Assembly (NCBI RefSeq): GCF_038023995.1
Contig: NZ_CP150660.1
Span: 2,478,501 to 2,542,500, forward strand
Source of the DNA: Polaribacter atrinae
Lineage (GTDB): Bacteria > Bacteroidota > Bacteroidia > Flavobacteriales > Flavobacteriaceae
DNA: 64,000 nt
Reading direction: 5' to 3'
The notes below the pieces were generated by a model. It searched no databases. It had not been told where the DNA came from and worked only from the letters and a program-made list of their open reading frames with translations. The translations under genes and the position numbers were made by a program. Shown here piece by piece: positions 8,395-17,021 of this stretch (its first letter is position 1; every line of letters starts with the position of its first letter).

Positions 8395-8544
8395 TTACTT
8401 AGAAAGTAACTTTACAATCCATAAGATAAGATATAAACCTAAGCCAAAACCTGCAAATACAACAGCAATTAGAAAGCCTATTCTAATAAATTTTGTTTCT
8501 ACATTAATCTTTGGACTTAACCATTCTGAAACTCCTAAAATCAT
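8395..8544 (-). CDS. 49-residue PspC-like membrane protein
   Basis: ATG 8544 to TAA 8395. The sequence MILGVSEWLSPKINVETKF is followed by one hydrophobic segment (IRIGFLIAVVFAGFGLGLYL, then ILWIVKLLSK). The pattern 'G-hydrophobic-SEWLS...VETKFIRIGFLIAVV...GLGLYLILWIV' matches the PspC domain, trimmed to its core. PspC proteins belong to envelope-stress responses in enterobacteria; in Bacteroidetes short stand-alone versions are common and their role is unknown. Good internal codon use and an intact frame support a real gene. Confidence 0.7.
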   Translation of the reverse strand: MILGVSEWLSPKINVETKFIRIGFLIAVVFAGFGLGLYLILWIVKLLSK

Positions 8545-8779
8545 ATTTTTATTTTTTGTTGTGTTAGTAAAGGTAATTAAACTATAATAGACCTAAATAA
8601 GATATCTTAATGAATAGAAGATATAGTTATAAAGAAAGGTAAAACATATTTAATTAGTCTGATGAAACTTATTATAAATAACAGTTATATCGTTTAAATT
8701 AATATAAACTATTTTTATATTTTGTCCTGTTAAAATAAATGTTTATCCTTTATTTATTATAATTGATACTTTTTATTTT

Positions 8780-8820
8780 TAAATTTGCAAAAGGTATATT
8801 TTTTAGAATTTTTACCTTTT
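8780..8820 (+). promoter_or_regulatory. promoter and leader hairpin of the LytTR regulator gene
   Basis: TAAATTTG at 8780-8787 matches the Bacteroidetes -7 box TAnnTTTG. Immediately after it, AAAAGGTA (8790-8797) can pair with TACCTTTT (8813-8820), placing a hairpin near the 5' end of the transcript, just before the ATG at 8832. The 287 bases between 8545 and 8831 hold nothing else that I recognise. Confidence 0.5.
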
Positions 8821-8831
8821 AAAAAGAGAAT

Positions 8832-9548
8832 ATGAAATACAAATATGTAATTATACAAGACAAACAAGAGGCTCTTGATAATTTAAAAGCTACTTTAGAT
8901 AACCATTCTAATTATAAACTTGTAGATGTTGCAACGACGCTAGAAGATGGGTTTTCATTAATTATAAAAACAAAACCTAACCTTATTTTTTTAGATGTAG
9001 AAATTGATGATAAAAACTCTTTTACACTTATTCCAAAGTTAAAAGAATTTTTTATTGAATTGCCAACCATTATTATGACTACCTCTCATAATTATTATGC
9101 AAAAGAAGCGGTAAACAATCAAGTATCTTATTTTTTAAGTAAACCAATTGAACCTGTAGAACTGCAAAAATCTTTATTTTTATTTGAGAAAAAATTTATA
9201 GAAGGACAAACACATCTTGCTGTAAAAACAAGTTCTGATATCCATATTTTGGATTACAAAGACATTTGTTTTTTACAAGCAGAAAGAAACTATACAAGTG
9301 TATTTAATTTAATGGGAGAGAAGTTATCAACTTCAAAATCTTTAAAACATTTTGAAGAAACTTTGCCTAAAAAATTCATTCGTATTCATAAGAGCTTTAT
9401 TATTAATAAAAACTGTATTGATAGATTAAATACTAGAAAAGGACAAATTTTTTTGAAACCAATGGATGCATTAAAAGATCTAGAGGAAAACTTTATCCCT
9501 ATTAGAAAAGAATATGTTCAGAAACTTAAAAATTCTTTTTCTTTTTAA
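8832..9548 (+). CDS. LytTR-family response regulator
   Basis: 238 residues. An N-terminal receiver domain (1-115) has the phosphoacceptor Asp55 (LIFLDVEIDD), a Thr in MTTSH and the conserved Lys in LSKPIEP; the usual acidic pair near residue 9 is reduced to a single Asp10. A C-terminal LytTR DNA-binding domain (about 138-235) shows ICFLQAERNYTSVF, FIRIHKSFIIN and a final strand with PIRKEYVQKL. No histidine kinase gene lies beside it, so it is an orphan here. Targets unknown. Confidence 0.93.
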   Translation: MKYKYVIIQDKQEALDNLKATLDNHSNYKLVDVATTLEDGFSLIIKTKPNLIFLDVEIDDKNSFTLIPKLKEFFIELPTIIMTTSHNYYAKEAVNNQVSYFLSKPIEPVELQKSLFLFEKKFIEGQTHLAVKTSSDIHILDYKDICFLQAERNYTSVFNLMGEKLSTSKSLKHFEETLPKKFIRIHKSFIINKNCIDRLNTRKGQIFLKPMDALKDLEENFIPIRKEYVQKLKNSFSF

Positions 9549-9679
9549 AATATTTATTTTATAAAAAAAATAATAATCGTTAGTCCTTGTATATTAGTTT
9601 TTTGTAACTTATATAAGTTAATTTATCCTAATTTTTTATTGATGATATAAACGCTTAATTTTACGTTTATTGTTAAATA

Positions 9680-9707
9680 AATAATTCCCGCTTAGGCGGG
9701 AATTATT
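9680..9707. terminator. bidirectional terminator between convergent genes
   Basis: AATAATTCCCGC (9680-9691) pairs perfectly with 9696-9707 around loop TTAG; A/T-rich flanks on both sides serve the LytTR gene and dut. Confidence 0.85.
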
Positions 9708-9755
9708 ATTATAATGAAATTCTTAAAATACCTGTTTTAAGAAACTTTTTAGTTT

Positions 9756-10187
9756 TTAAACTCCTGTACTTCCAAAACCACCAGCTCCTCGCTCAGTTTC
9801 GCTTAAAACAGTTACTTCTTTCCAATTTACACGCTCGTGTTTTGCAATAATTAATTGTGCAATTCTTTCCCCATCATTTATTACAAAATCATCATTAGAT
9901 AAGTTAACTAAAATTACCCCAATTTCACCTCTGTAATCTGCATCAACAGTTCCTGGAGAATTTAAAACGGTGATTCCTTTTTTAGCAGCCAATCCACTTC
10001 TTGGTCTTACTTGTGCTTCAAAACCAATTGGTAAAGCTATAAATAAACCTGTTTTAACAATGGCTCTTTCTAAAGGCTTTAATGTGATTGCTGTTTCTAT
10101 ATTTGCTCTTAAATCCATTCCTGCAGCACCTTCCGTTTCGTAATTAGGTGTTGCGTGTTTCGATTTGTTAATTATTTTTACGTTCAT
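9756..10187 (-). CDS. dut: dUTP diphosphatase
   Basis: 143 residues from the ATG at 10187 (an ATG two codons upstream at 10193 overlaps the preceding stop as TAATG and could also be used). The five dUTPase motifs are visible: [41 protein letters not shown] and the C-terminal Phe/Gly-rich tail [11 protein letters not shown]. The trimeric enzyme hydrolyses dUTP to dUMP and diphosphate, keeping uracil out of DNA and supplying dTMP synthesis. It is last in the flippase - esterase - dut cluster. Confidence 0.97.
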   Translation of the reverse strand: MNVKIINKSKHATPNYETEGAAGMDLRANIETAITLKPLERAIVKTGLFIALPIGFEAQVRPRSGLAAKKGITVLNSPGTVDADYRGEIGVILVNLSNDDFVINDGERIAQLIIAKHERVNWKEVTVLSETERGAGGFGSTGV

Positions 10188-10192
10188 TGTCA

Positions 10193-11056
10193 TTATAAAT
10201 TATATAAAAATGTAATTACTTCTAAAAATTCTGCTTTCCAAAAAGACTCGGTATGTTTTCCTTCTGGATCAATTTTAGTTTTCATGTTTTCTGTAGGAAA
10301 ACCAAGATCTAATAAGCGTTCTGCCATATTTTCTGTGTCGGTAACCATAATAGCTTCTTCTTTATCACCAGCTAATAAATAAAGTCTTGTATTTTTCTGA
10401 TTCCCATTTTCTTCAGCAAATTTAATTACTTTATTAGAAAACCAAAAAGAGGGAGAAAGTGCACCAATTTTACCAAATACCTCAGGATGTTTTAATCCGC
10501 CATAAAAAGAAATCAATCCACCTAAAGAGCTACCAATAATTGCGGTGTTTTCTGGAGCAGGTTTGGTTCTGTAATTTTTATCAATAAAAGGTTTTAGTTC
10601 GTTTACTAAAAAATCGACATAAATAGCTCCTTTTCCTCCTCCATATTTTAGATTTTTCCAAGGAGTATATTCTTCAATTCTTTTTTCTCCACCATTTTCT
10701 ACACCAACCACAATAAAACTTTTGCCTGTTTTTTTGTAAAGTTCATTTAATGTTTCGTCAATTTCCCATTCGCCAACAAAAGACGTTGCATCATCAAATA
10801 AATTTTGAGCATCGTGCATATAAATTACATCGTATTTTTCTGTTGATGTAGTATAATTTGGAGGTAAATACAACCAAATTTTATGTGAAATATCGTTTAA
10901 ACCATCAATAACAAAGGTGGTTTCTAAAATAGAAACATTGGCTGTTTTTGTAGAAGTTTTTTCTGGTACAATCTCTTTTTTACCTTCGGATTTTTTTACC
11001 TTACAAGCGTTTAAAACAAGTAGAGAAACTAAAAAAAGTATGGTTATTCTATTCAT
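10193..11056 (-). CDS. esterase lipoprotein (putative esterase family, IroE/EstD-like)
   Basis: 287 residues with a lipoprotein signal ending LNAC (Cys at residue 18). The hydrolase fold shows [13 protein letters not shown] (strand and oxyanion region), GEWEIDETL, the nucleophile elbow [12 protein letters not shown], then [15 protein letters not shown] and a C-terminal KHTESFW His. This pattern is typical of the PF00756-type esterases. Substrate unknown; family members cleave siderophore or feruloyl esters or act on S-formylglutathione. The stop overlaps the dut start region by one base, and the flippase gene ends 2 bases upstream. Confidence 0.85.
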   Translation of the reverse strand: MNRITILFLVSLLVLNACKVKKSEGKKEIVPEKTSTKTANVSILETTFVIDGLNDISHKIWLYLPPNYTTSTEKYDVIYMHDAQNLFDDATSFVGEWEIDETLNELYKKTGKSFIVVGVENGGEKRIEEYTPWKNLKYGGGKGAIYVDFLVNELKPFIDKNYRTKPAPENTAIIGSSLGGLISFYGGLKHPEVFGKIGALSPSFWFSNKVIKFAEENGNQKNTRLYLLAGDKEEAIMVTDTENMAERLLDLGFPTENMKTKIDPEGKHTESFWKAEFLEVITFLYNL

Positions 11057-11058
11057 AT

Positions 11059-12513
11059 CTATCGTTTTAATATTTGTTTAATTTCCTCTTTTTCATTGTA
11101 ATAAATCAATCCGAAGAAAAGTAAAATGGTTACTATAGAAAACCAGTATTGTCCTCTAAATAAGGTAAAAGAAATCCATTCAAATACAATTGAGAAGACT
11201 AAATAATACGCTATTTTTTTTAATTTATAATTTACAGGATAATGTTTTTTACCAACAAAATAAGACAATACCATCATGGTACCAAATGCTATTAACGTTG
11301 CCCAAGCAGAAGCCATAAATCCTATTTTAGGAATCATTATTAGATTAAATATTATGGTTATGAATGCTCCAACAATAGAAAAGTACATTCCGTATTTTGT
11401 TTTGTCTGTAAGTTTATACCAAATAGATAAATTGTTATAAATACCTAAAAATAAGTTTGCTAAAAGTATAATTGGTACAATAGAAAGAGCAGTGAAATAT
11501 TCTGGTTTTCCTAATAAAATTTGTGCAAACAAATCGATAAAAACAACTACAATTAGCATAAAAAAAGAACCAAAAATGGTAAACCAAGTTAAAACTTTAG
11601 AATAGGTTTCTTTGGCATTTTTTTTATCAGCATTATTAAAGAAAAATGGTTCTGCACCCAAACGGAATGCCATAATATATAAGGTCATAAAAACACCTAA
11701 CTTGTAACAAGCTGCGTAAATACCCATTTGTTTTTCTCCCAAAATATCTCCCAAGAGAAGTTTGTCTAAATTTTCATTGGTTACAAAGGCTAGACTTCCA
11801 ATCATGATTGGAAAACTATATTTGAACATTCTTTTAAAAAGTGTAATATCAAACTCGAATTTAAATTTAAAAATAGAAGGAAAAAGCAATATAAAAGTAG
11901 ATAAACTTGCCACTGTTCCTGCAACAAAAATGTGTATCACTTTTGGGTAGTTATTGTAATAATTTACAATGGCTTCAGGTAAAGAAATTCCGTTTTTAAT
12001 AGCATAAGGCACAAACCACAAAAAGAAAACATTTAAAATAGTGAAAACACCAATATTTATCAGTTTTATTGCCGTAAATTTTAAAGGTTTGTTAGTAACA
12101 CGCAAATAAGCAAAAGGGACAACTACTAAGGTATCTAGTGTAATTGTATAGACTAATAATTTAAAAAATAAAGGATTTTTAAATCCGAAGAAAACAGCAA
12201 TTTCATCATTAAAAAATAACGCCAAAAAAAAGAAGATTAAAGTTGAAATTAACAAACTAATAAAGGATGTAGAAACCACTTTTCCTTTCTCTTTTTCCTT
12301 CGAAAAAAAACGAAAGAAAGCCGTTTCCATCCCAAAAGTTAATAGTGCATTTAAATAAGCAGCGTAGACGTAATAATCTGTATTTACTGCATATTTTTCT
12401 GCATCTAAAGTAGAGGTATGTAGTTTAACCAAAAAGATGTTAATTGCACGCGGTAAAACAGCGGCAATTCCGTATATTATGGTGTCTTTAAAAAAACGTT
12501 TTAAGGAACTCAA
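11059..12513 (-). CDS. polysaccharide flippase, MATE/Wzx-like
   Basis: About 484 residues with roughly 12-14 hydrophobic helices (for example YGIAAVLPRAINIFLVKLHT at the start, FLALFFNDEIAVFFGF, PIMIGSLAFVTNENLDKLLL, ending in FGLIYYNEKEEIKQILKR). It fits the oligosaccharide/lipid-linked polysaccharide flippase superfamily. The frame extends to an ATG at 12558, but a -7 box TATATTTG on this strand lies at 12541-12534, inside that extension; a TTG at 12513 (then SSLKRFFKDT) follows it by 20 bases and gives the expected N-terminus, so I place the start there. A GTG at 12534 is an alternative. Neighbouring esterase and dut follow directly. Confidence 0.85.
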   Translation of the reverse strand: MSSLKRFFKDTIIYGIAAVLPRAINIFLVKLHTSTLDAEKYAVNTDYYVYAAYLNALLTFGMETAFFRFFSKEKEKGKVVSTSFISLLISTLIFFFLALFFNDEIAVFFGFKNPLFFKLLVYTITLDTLVVVPFAYLRVTNKPLKFTAIKLINIGVFTILNVFFLWFVPYAIKNGISLPEAIVNYYNNYPKVIHIFVAGTVASLSTFILLFPSIFKFKFEFDITLFKRMFKYSFPIMIGSLAFVTNENLDKLLLGDILGEKQMGIYAACYKLGVFMTLYIMAFRLGAEPFFFNNADKKNAKETYSKVLTWFTIFGSFFMLIVVVFIDLFAQILLGKPEYFTALSIVPIILLANLFLGIYNNLSIWYKLTDKTKYGMYFSIVGAFITIIFNLIMIPKIGFMASAWATLIAFGTMMVLSYFVGKKHYPVNYKLKKIAYYLVFSIVFEWISFTLFRGQYWFSIVTILLFFGLIYYNEKEEIKQILKR

Positions 12514-12533
12514 AAATTTTAAATTAGCGTTCA

Positions 12534-12589
12534 CAAATATAATAATATGTAAATGCAATCCTTAAAAGATAATAGTTTTATTACTTTTG
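12534..12589. promoter_or_regulatory. divergent promoters for the flippase gene and gpsA
   Basis: Minus strand: TATATTTG at 12541-12534. Plus strand: TACTTTTG at 12582-12589, 18 bases before the gpsA ATG. Both match the TAnnTTTG -7 consensus of Bacteroidetes. Confidence 0.55.
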
Positions 12590-12607
12590 ATATAAAAAAC
12601 AAGATTC

Positions 12608-13603
12608 ATGATTGAACAGAAAAAAATAGCGGTCTTTGGTGGAGGAAGTTGGGCGACTGCCATTGTAAAAATGTTGTCTGAAAATATGGATACAATTGGC
12701 TGGTACATGAGAAATGAACAAGCAATTGAACACATTAAAGAAAACGAACATAACCCTAATTATTTACAGTCTGCAGAATTAAATGCAGAGCAATTAGATT
12801 TGTCTAACGACATTAATTATACAGTAGAAAATTATGACGTTCTTATTTTTGCAATTCCATCTGCTTTTTTAACAAGTGAATTAAAAAAATTAACATCCTC
12901 TTTAGAGGGAAAAATCATTTTTTCTGCCATTAAAGGTATTGTGCCAGAAACGGGATTAATTATTGGAGAACATTTTAATAGAGAATATAATATTCCTTTA
13001 GAAAATATTGGGGTTATTACAGGTCCTTGTCATGCAGAAGAAGTGGCTATGGAACGTTTATCATACTTAACAATTGCCTGTAAAGATGAAATGAAGGCAA
13101 AGTTTATAGAAAAATCTATTCAAAGCTGGTACATAAAAACCAAGATTTCAGACGATATTATTGGTACAGAATATGCAGCCATGTTAAAAAATATTTATGC
13201 AGTTGCAGCAGGTATTGCACATGGTTTGGGGTATGGAGATAATTTTCAGGCAGTTCTAATGAGTAACGCAATTAGAGAGATGAAAAGCTTTATAAAAAAG
13301 GTGCATAAAATGAAACGTAACATTAACAATTCTGCCTATTTGGGAGATTTATTAGTTACTGGGTATTCTCTTTTTAGTAGAAATAGACAATTTGGAAACA
13401 TGGTTGGTAAAGGTTATACGGTTAAATCTGCACAAATGGAAATGAGCATGATTGCAGAGGGATACTACGCTACTAAAAGTGCCTTTAAAATGAAAGAAGA
13501 AAACGGTGCAAACACACCTATTATAGATACTGTTTATAATATTTTATATGCAAATAAAAACCCTAAAAAAGAATTTCAAAAATTGACTGATAAATTAGAT
13601 TAA
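12608..13603 (+). CDS. gpsA: NAD(P)H-dependent glycerol-3-phosphate dehydrogenase
   Basis: 331 residues. The Rossmann motif GGGSWATAIV is at residues 11-20; IPSAFLTSEL, GPCHAEEVAMERLS and the Lys in YAAMLKNIYAVAAGIAHG are the conserved catalytic and substrate-binding blocks. The enzyme reduces dihydroxyacetone phosphate to sn-glycerol-3-phosphate for phospholipid synthesis. Together with glpD at 17022-18668 the window encodes both directions of this interconversion. The 219-residue ACT-like gene follows by 43 bases. Confidence 0.95.
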   Translation: MIEQKKIAVFGGGSWATAIVKMLSENMDTIGWYMRNEQAIEHIKENEHNPNYLQSAELNAEQLDLSNDINYTVENYDVLIFAIPSAFLTSELKKLTSSLEGKIIFSAIKGIVPETGLIIGEHFNREYNIPLENIGVITGPCHAEEVAMERLSYLTIACKDEMKAKFIEKSIQSWYIKTKISDDIIGTEYAAMLKNIYAVAAGIAHGLGYGDNFQAVLMSNAIREMKSFIKKVHKMKRNINNSAYLGDLLVTGYSLFSRNRQFGNMVGKGYTVKSAQMEMSMIAEGYYATKSAFKMKEENGANTPIIDTVYNILYANKNPKKEFQKLTDKLD

Positions 13604-13646
13604 ATGTTTAATTTTGAACATTCAAGTAATATATTAAACAATTACA

Positions 13647-14306
13647 ATGAAAACAATACAAGAAGTTGTAGAAAGCACCATTAGAAAAACACCTTTTATA
13701 GAAGAGGCTTTAAATGAAAAGTTGATAAATGTTTCTTCTTTGGCAAGAATTATTCTACCCGAAGTTTCTACTGCATTAAAGAAAGAAGTAAAGGTTGGTG
13801 CAGTTATGATGGCTATTAATAGACTTTCTCCTGCTAGCGAATTACGTATTAGAAAGAATATTAAAAAATTAGCTTTAGATTTAGGTGATGTAATTGTACG
13901 CTCTGATTTGTGCGATTTCACTTTTAAAAATACAACTTCGTTATTAAAAGAAATTGCAAAAATTTTAATGAAATCATCAGAAAGTTCTGATTATTTTTTA
14001 ACCGTTTCTCAAGGTATTTTTGAAACTAATATTGTTACTAGTAAAAATTTAGAACCTTTTGTAAATGAGATTTTCGAAAAAGAAGCACTTATTTCTAATG
14101 TTTTAGATTTGGCGTCTATTACAATTAAACTTCCTAAAGAAAACCAAGAACAGTCTGGTATTTATTATTTTATTTTAAAACAATTGGCTTGGGCAGATAT
14201 TCCGTTACAAGAAATTATTTCTACTACAAATGAAATGACAATTGTGGTAAAAGAAGAAGATATTAACCAAACTTTTGCCATTTTAATGGATATGAAATTG
14301 AGTTAA
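13647..14306 (+). CDS. conserved protein with ACT-like C-terminal region
   Basis: 219 residues, no signal peptide or membrane segment. The first 70 residues look helical (VVESTIRKTPFIEEALNE, NVSSLARIILPEV) and contain a possible helix-turn-helix-like repeat-free block with VGAVMMAINRLS. The C-terminal part (about 150-219) has the alternating strand/helix pattern of an ACT domain: GIYYFILKQLAWADIPLQ, EIISTTNEMTIVVKEED, INQTFAILMD. ACT domains bind amino acids or other small ligands, and similar tails occur in aspartate kinases. I do not know its function. It ends one base before the MFS frame, so they are probably co-transcribed. Confidence 0.75.
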   Translation: MKTIQEVVESTIRKTPFIEEALNEKLINVSSLARIILPEVSTALKKEVKVGAVMMAINRLSPASELRIRKNIKKLALDLGDVIVRSDLCDFTFKNTTSLLKEIAKILMKSSESSDYFLTVSQGIFETNIVTSKNLEPFVNEIFEKEALISNVLDLASITIKLPKENQEQSGIYYFILKQLAWADIPLQEIISTTNEMTIVVKEEDINQTFAILMDMKLS

Positions 14307-14307
14307 A

Positions 14308-15575
14308 ATGACAAAGCAAGATCCTTATGCAGCATTAAGAATTAAGGAATTCAATATCTTTTTATTTGTTAGATTTCTGCTAGTTTTTGGTTGGTCTATG
14401 CAATTTATTGTAATTGAATGGCAAGTATATTCAATTACAAAAGATCCCTTATCTCTAGGTATAATAGGCTTAATGGAAATTATTCCGGCATTTACAATGG
14501 CTTTATTTGCAGGTCATATTGTAGATCAAAATGAAAAAAGAAACTTATTTGCTATTTGTATTGCAGCTTTTTCTTTTATTAGTTTAGGTTTATTTTATTA
14601 ACATCAGAGATTATTGTAGGTGATTGGTCTACAAACTCCGTTTTATATTCTATTTACGGATTGGTTTTTTTTGGTGGATTTTTACGTTCTTTTTTCGGAC
14701 CTACAATTTTCTCTTTAGTGGCATTATTGGTTCCTAAAAAGATATATCATAATGCAGCAACATGGAGTACTAGTACTTGGAAAACAGCTTCGGTTTCTGG
14801 TGCTTTATTTGGTGGTTTTTTTATAGGTTGGATTGGTGTTGACCAAACTCTTTGTTTAGTTTTTATCTTGGTAATGCTATCTTTAATTTTTACTTTTTTA
14901 ATTGATAAGAAACCTATCTTAAACAAAAAGATTGGGGAGCCAATGAAAGAAAGTTTAAAAGCAGGAGTAAGGTTTGTATTTCAAAACAAAGCTATTTTAG
15001 GTGTTTTAACATTAGATATGATTGCGGTTTTATTCGGTGGAACCGTAGCTATTTTATCTGTTTTTGCACAAGATGTTTTAAAAGTTGGGCCAGAAGGTTT
15101 CGGTATTTTAAATGCTTCTATTTCTATGGGAAGTATTGTTACAATGTTTTTAACAACTTACATTCCTATCAACAGAAAAACAGGTAAAAAAATGTTGGTT
15201 TCTGTCTTTGTTTTCGGGTTGAGTATTATTGCTTTTGGGTTATCTTCTATTTTCTGGGTTAGTATTTTAGCATTGTTTATAAGTGGTGCTGCAGACGGGA
15301 TTTCGATGGTAATTCGTCAGACAATTTTACAATTAAAAACGCCCGATGATATGCGAGGTAGAGTATCTTCTGTAAATTCTATGTTTGTGGGTTCTTCTAA
15401 CGAGTTAGGTGCTTTTGAAAGTGGTTTAGCTGCAAAGTTTTTAGGAGCTTCTATGGCGGTTGTTTTTGGCGGAACCATGACTTTACTTACGGTTGTTGGT
15501 ATTGGTGCTTTAAACCCTACTTTAAGAGATTTAGATTTAACAGAAGAGATTGAAACGAACCAAACTGAAACCTAG
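14308..15575 (+). pseudogene. MFS transporter interrupted by a one-base deletion
   Basis: The first 97 codons encode the start of a major facilitator protein (FLLVFGWSMQFIVIEWQVYS, then AGHIVDQNEKRN loop 2-3) and stop at 14599-14601. The protein continues one frame back with LLTSEIIVGDWSTN and then LRSFFGPTIFSLV through to EIETNQTET at 15575. Adding one T to the TTTT run at about 14593-14596 restores GLFLLTSEIIVGDW and a 422-residue transporter with about 12 helices. This is either a real null mutation or a homopolymer-length error in the sequence. Substrate unknown; the N-terminal pattern resembles the drug-efflux-like group with multiple facilitator domains. Confidence 0.85.
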
Positions 15576-15601
15576 TTTTACTATTTTTTTAAGGCATAAA
15601 A

Positions 15602-15632
15602 AACCGTTTATCGGTTTTAGTGATAAACGGTT
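15602..15632. terminator. hairpin terminator between convergent genes
   Basis: AACCGTTTATC (15602-15612) pairs perfectly with GATAAACGGTT (15622-15632) around a 9-base loop, between the MFS gene and the leftward gene at 15642. Confidence 0.7.
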
Positions 15633-15641
15633 GTAAAAATA

Positions 15642-15980
15642 TTATTTTTCTTCTTTTATGGCTGAAATGGATTTGACAGTCAGTTTTTCTCCGGTAAAAT
15701 TCCCTTCTTCATCAATCAGTTCTATTTCTTTTTGTATCCAAGTAATATTGAATTTTTTACCAATTATTTCTTCTTCGTATAAAGAAAGTTCAATGTTTTC
15801 GTCTAAGTCGTAGAACAAAATAGTTACTTCTTTAGCATCTACAAATTTAAAATATTCAGCTTCTGTTACACCTTTAAAAGTAGCAACAATTTTGTTTTCT
15901 TTTTCTTGTGCAGAAATTGTATTTACAGCAAAAGAAAGGGTAAATAACAGCACGAATGCTGATGCATATAATTTTTTCAT
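15642..15980 (-). CDS. small secreted protein, paralogue of 16406-16744
   Basis: 112 residues with a signal peptide (MKKLYASAFVLLFTLSF, cleavage after ISAQ). The mature part has a beta-rich pattern: IVATFKGVTEAEYFKFVD, ILFYDLDENIE, FNITWIQKEIELID, EEGNFTGEKLTVKSISAI. Nearly every block recurs in the gene at 16406 (LVATYVGATENHDYKFID, YLFYNLA, FILTWKNKLVDEYD, KGQKTGAKITVKTILSI). Probably periplasmic; function unknown. A -7 box TATATTTG lies on this strand at 16117-16110, giving a leader of about 120 bases. Confidence 0.75.
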   Translation of the reverse strand: MKKLYASAFVLLFTLSFAVNTISAQEKENKIVATFKGVTEAEYFKFVDAKEVTILFYDLDENIELSLYEEEIIGKKFNITWIQKEIELIDEEGNFTGEKLTVKSISAIKEEK

Positions 15981-16405
15981 GATTTTTAATTTTAAGGTTA
16001 TTTTTTAATAAATATAGTAGCTGCTCTTTTTCTTAAAAGAACTTGCTTTGTTTTTGAAGTACTCGAAACTATATTTTCATAAGCCTTAAAATTACTGATA
16101 AGTGTATATCAAATATACATTTTTTTTGAATTGAAAATTAAATTAGATATAATTTTTTCAAGAAATGAATAATTATTTTTAAGTGTTATTTTTTTACTTA
16201 TTAGTTGATTTGTAGTTATTTAAAGTATTTGTTTTTTTGAAACCAAAGTTGGTACACAATTTTTAAATATGATAAACAGCGTTAGAATACTATAAGAATT
16301 ACTTTTTAAATTTTAAGTAATTTTATCATTAGAAAAGACAAACCATATTTTAACTAAAAGAGTCTAGCATACTATTTGTAAAATTTCACAAAAGGTGGTT
16401 AGCAA
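15981..16405. other. 425-base AT-rich spacer with promoter of the 15642 gene
   Basis: Apart from the minus-strand -7 box CAAATATA (16110-16117) and a leader segment next to the start codon that resembles the leader of the 16406 paralogue (both contain TTTAAGGTTATT close to the ATG), I see no gene, repeat or strong hairpin here. Confidence 0.5.
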
Positions 16406-16744
16406 TTATTTTTTTGTCTTAATAGATAATATGGTTTTCACAGTAATTTTTGCTCCTGTTTTTTGTCCCTTAGAATCATATTCATCTACAAGTTTATTTT
16501 TCCAAGTAAGTATAAAGCTTTTGTTTATTTTACTATCATCTTCTTTCTCAAAAATTACTCTTCTTGCTAGGTTATAAAATAAATATTCTTGATTATTATC
16601 ATCAATAAATTTATAGTCATGGTTTTCTGTAGCACCTACATAAGTAGCAACTAATGTATGTACTGTTTCTTGAAATGATATTTTTTTTGCAGAAAAAGAG
16701 AATGCAATAAACAAGATAACAATTGTGGTGTATAACGTTTTCAT
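16406..16744 (-). CDS. small secreted protein, paralogue of 15642-15980
   Basis: 112 residues, same length as its neighbour. An N-terminal hydrophobic segment (MKTLYTTIVILFIAFSFSAK) serves as signal peptide; the canonical AxA cleavage site is weak. The mature part aligns with the 15642 product block by block, while many surface residues differ, suggesting an old tandem duplication. The duplication includes leader sequence, and a matching minus-strand -7 box lies at 16866-16859. Function unknown. Confidence 0.72.
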   Translation of the reverse strand: MKTLYTTIVILFIAFSFSAKKISFQETVHTLVATYVGATENHDYKFIDDNNQEYLFYNLARRVIFEKEDDSKINKSFILTWKNKLVDEYDSKGQKTGAKITVKTILSIKTKK

Positions 16745-16957
16745 AATTCTTAAATTTAAGGTTATTGTAAATTATAAATATTTTAAATACTCTTTTTGGG
16801 ATAAAGAAGTTATTTAAATAGAAAAATCGTAAACATCATAATGATAGGATGTTATATTCAAATATATAACTTTTTTTTTTTAAAGTATTGTATTTTAATG
16901 AAGTTGTTTTTCAGTAAATTAATGGTTCTAAATAGTGTTTAAAAGATGTTTTAACAT

Positions 16958-16996
16958 AAAAAACCTCACAGATTTTTACAATCTATGAGGTTTTTT
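16958..16996. terminator. hairpin terminator after glpD
   Basis: AAAAAACCTCACAGAT (16958-16973) pairs with 16981-16996 with one mismatch around a 7-base loop; T-runs on both strands make it usable in either direction. It lies 25 bases past the glpD stop. Confidence 0.85.
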
Positions 16997-17021
16997 ATAT
17001 TAGTGTTTTTAAAACTATACT

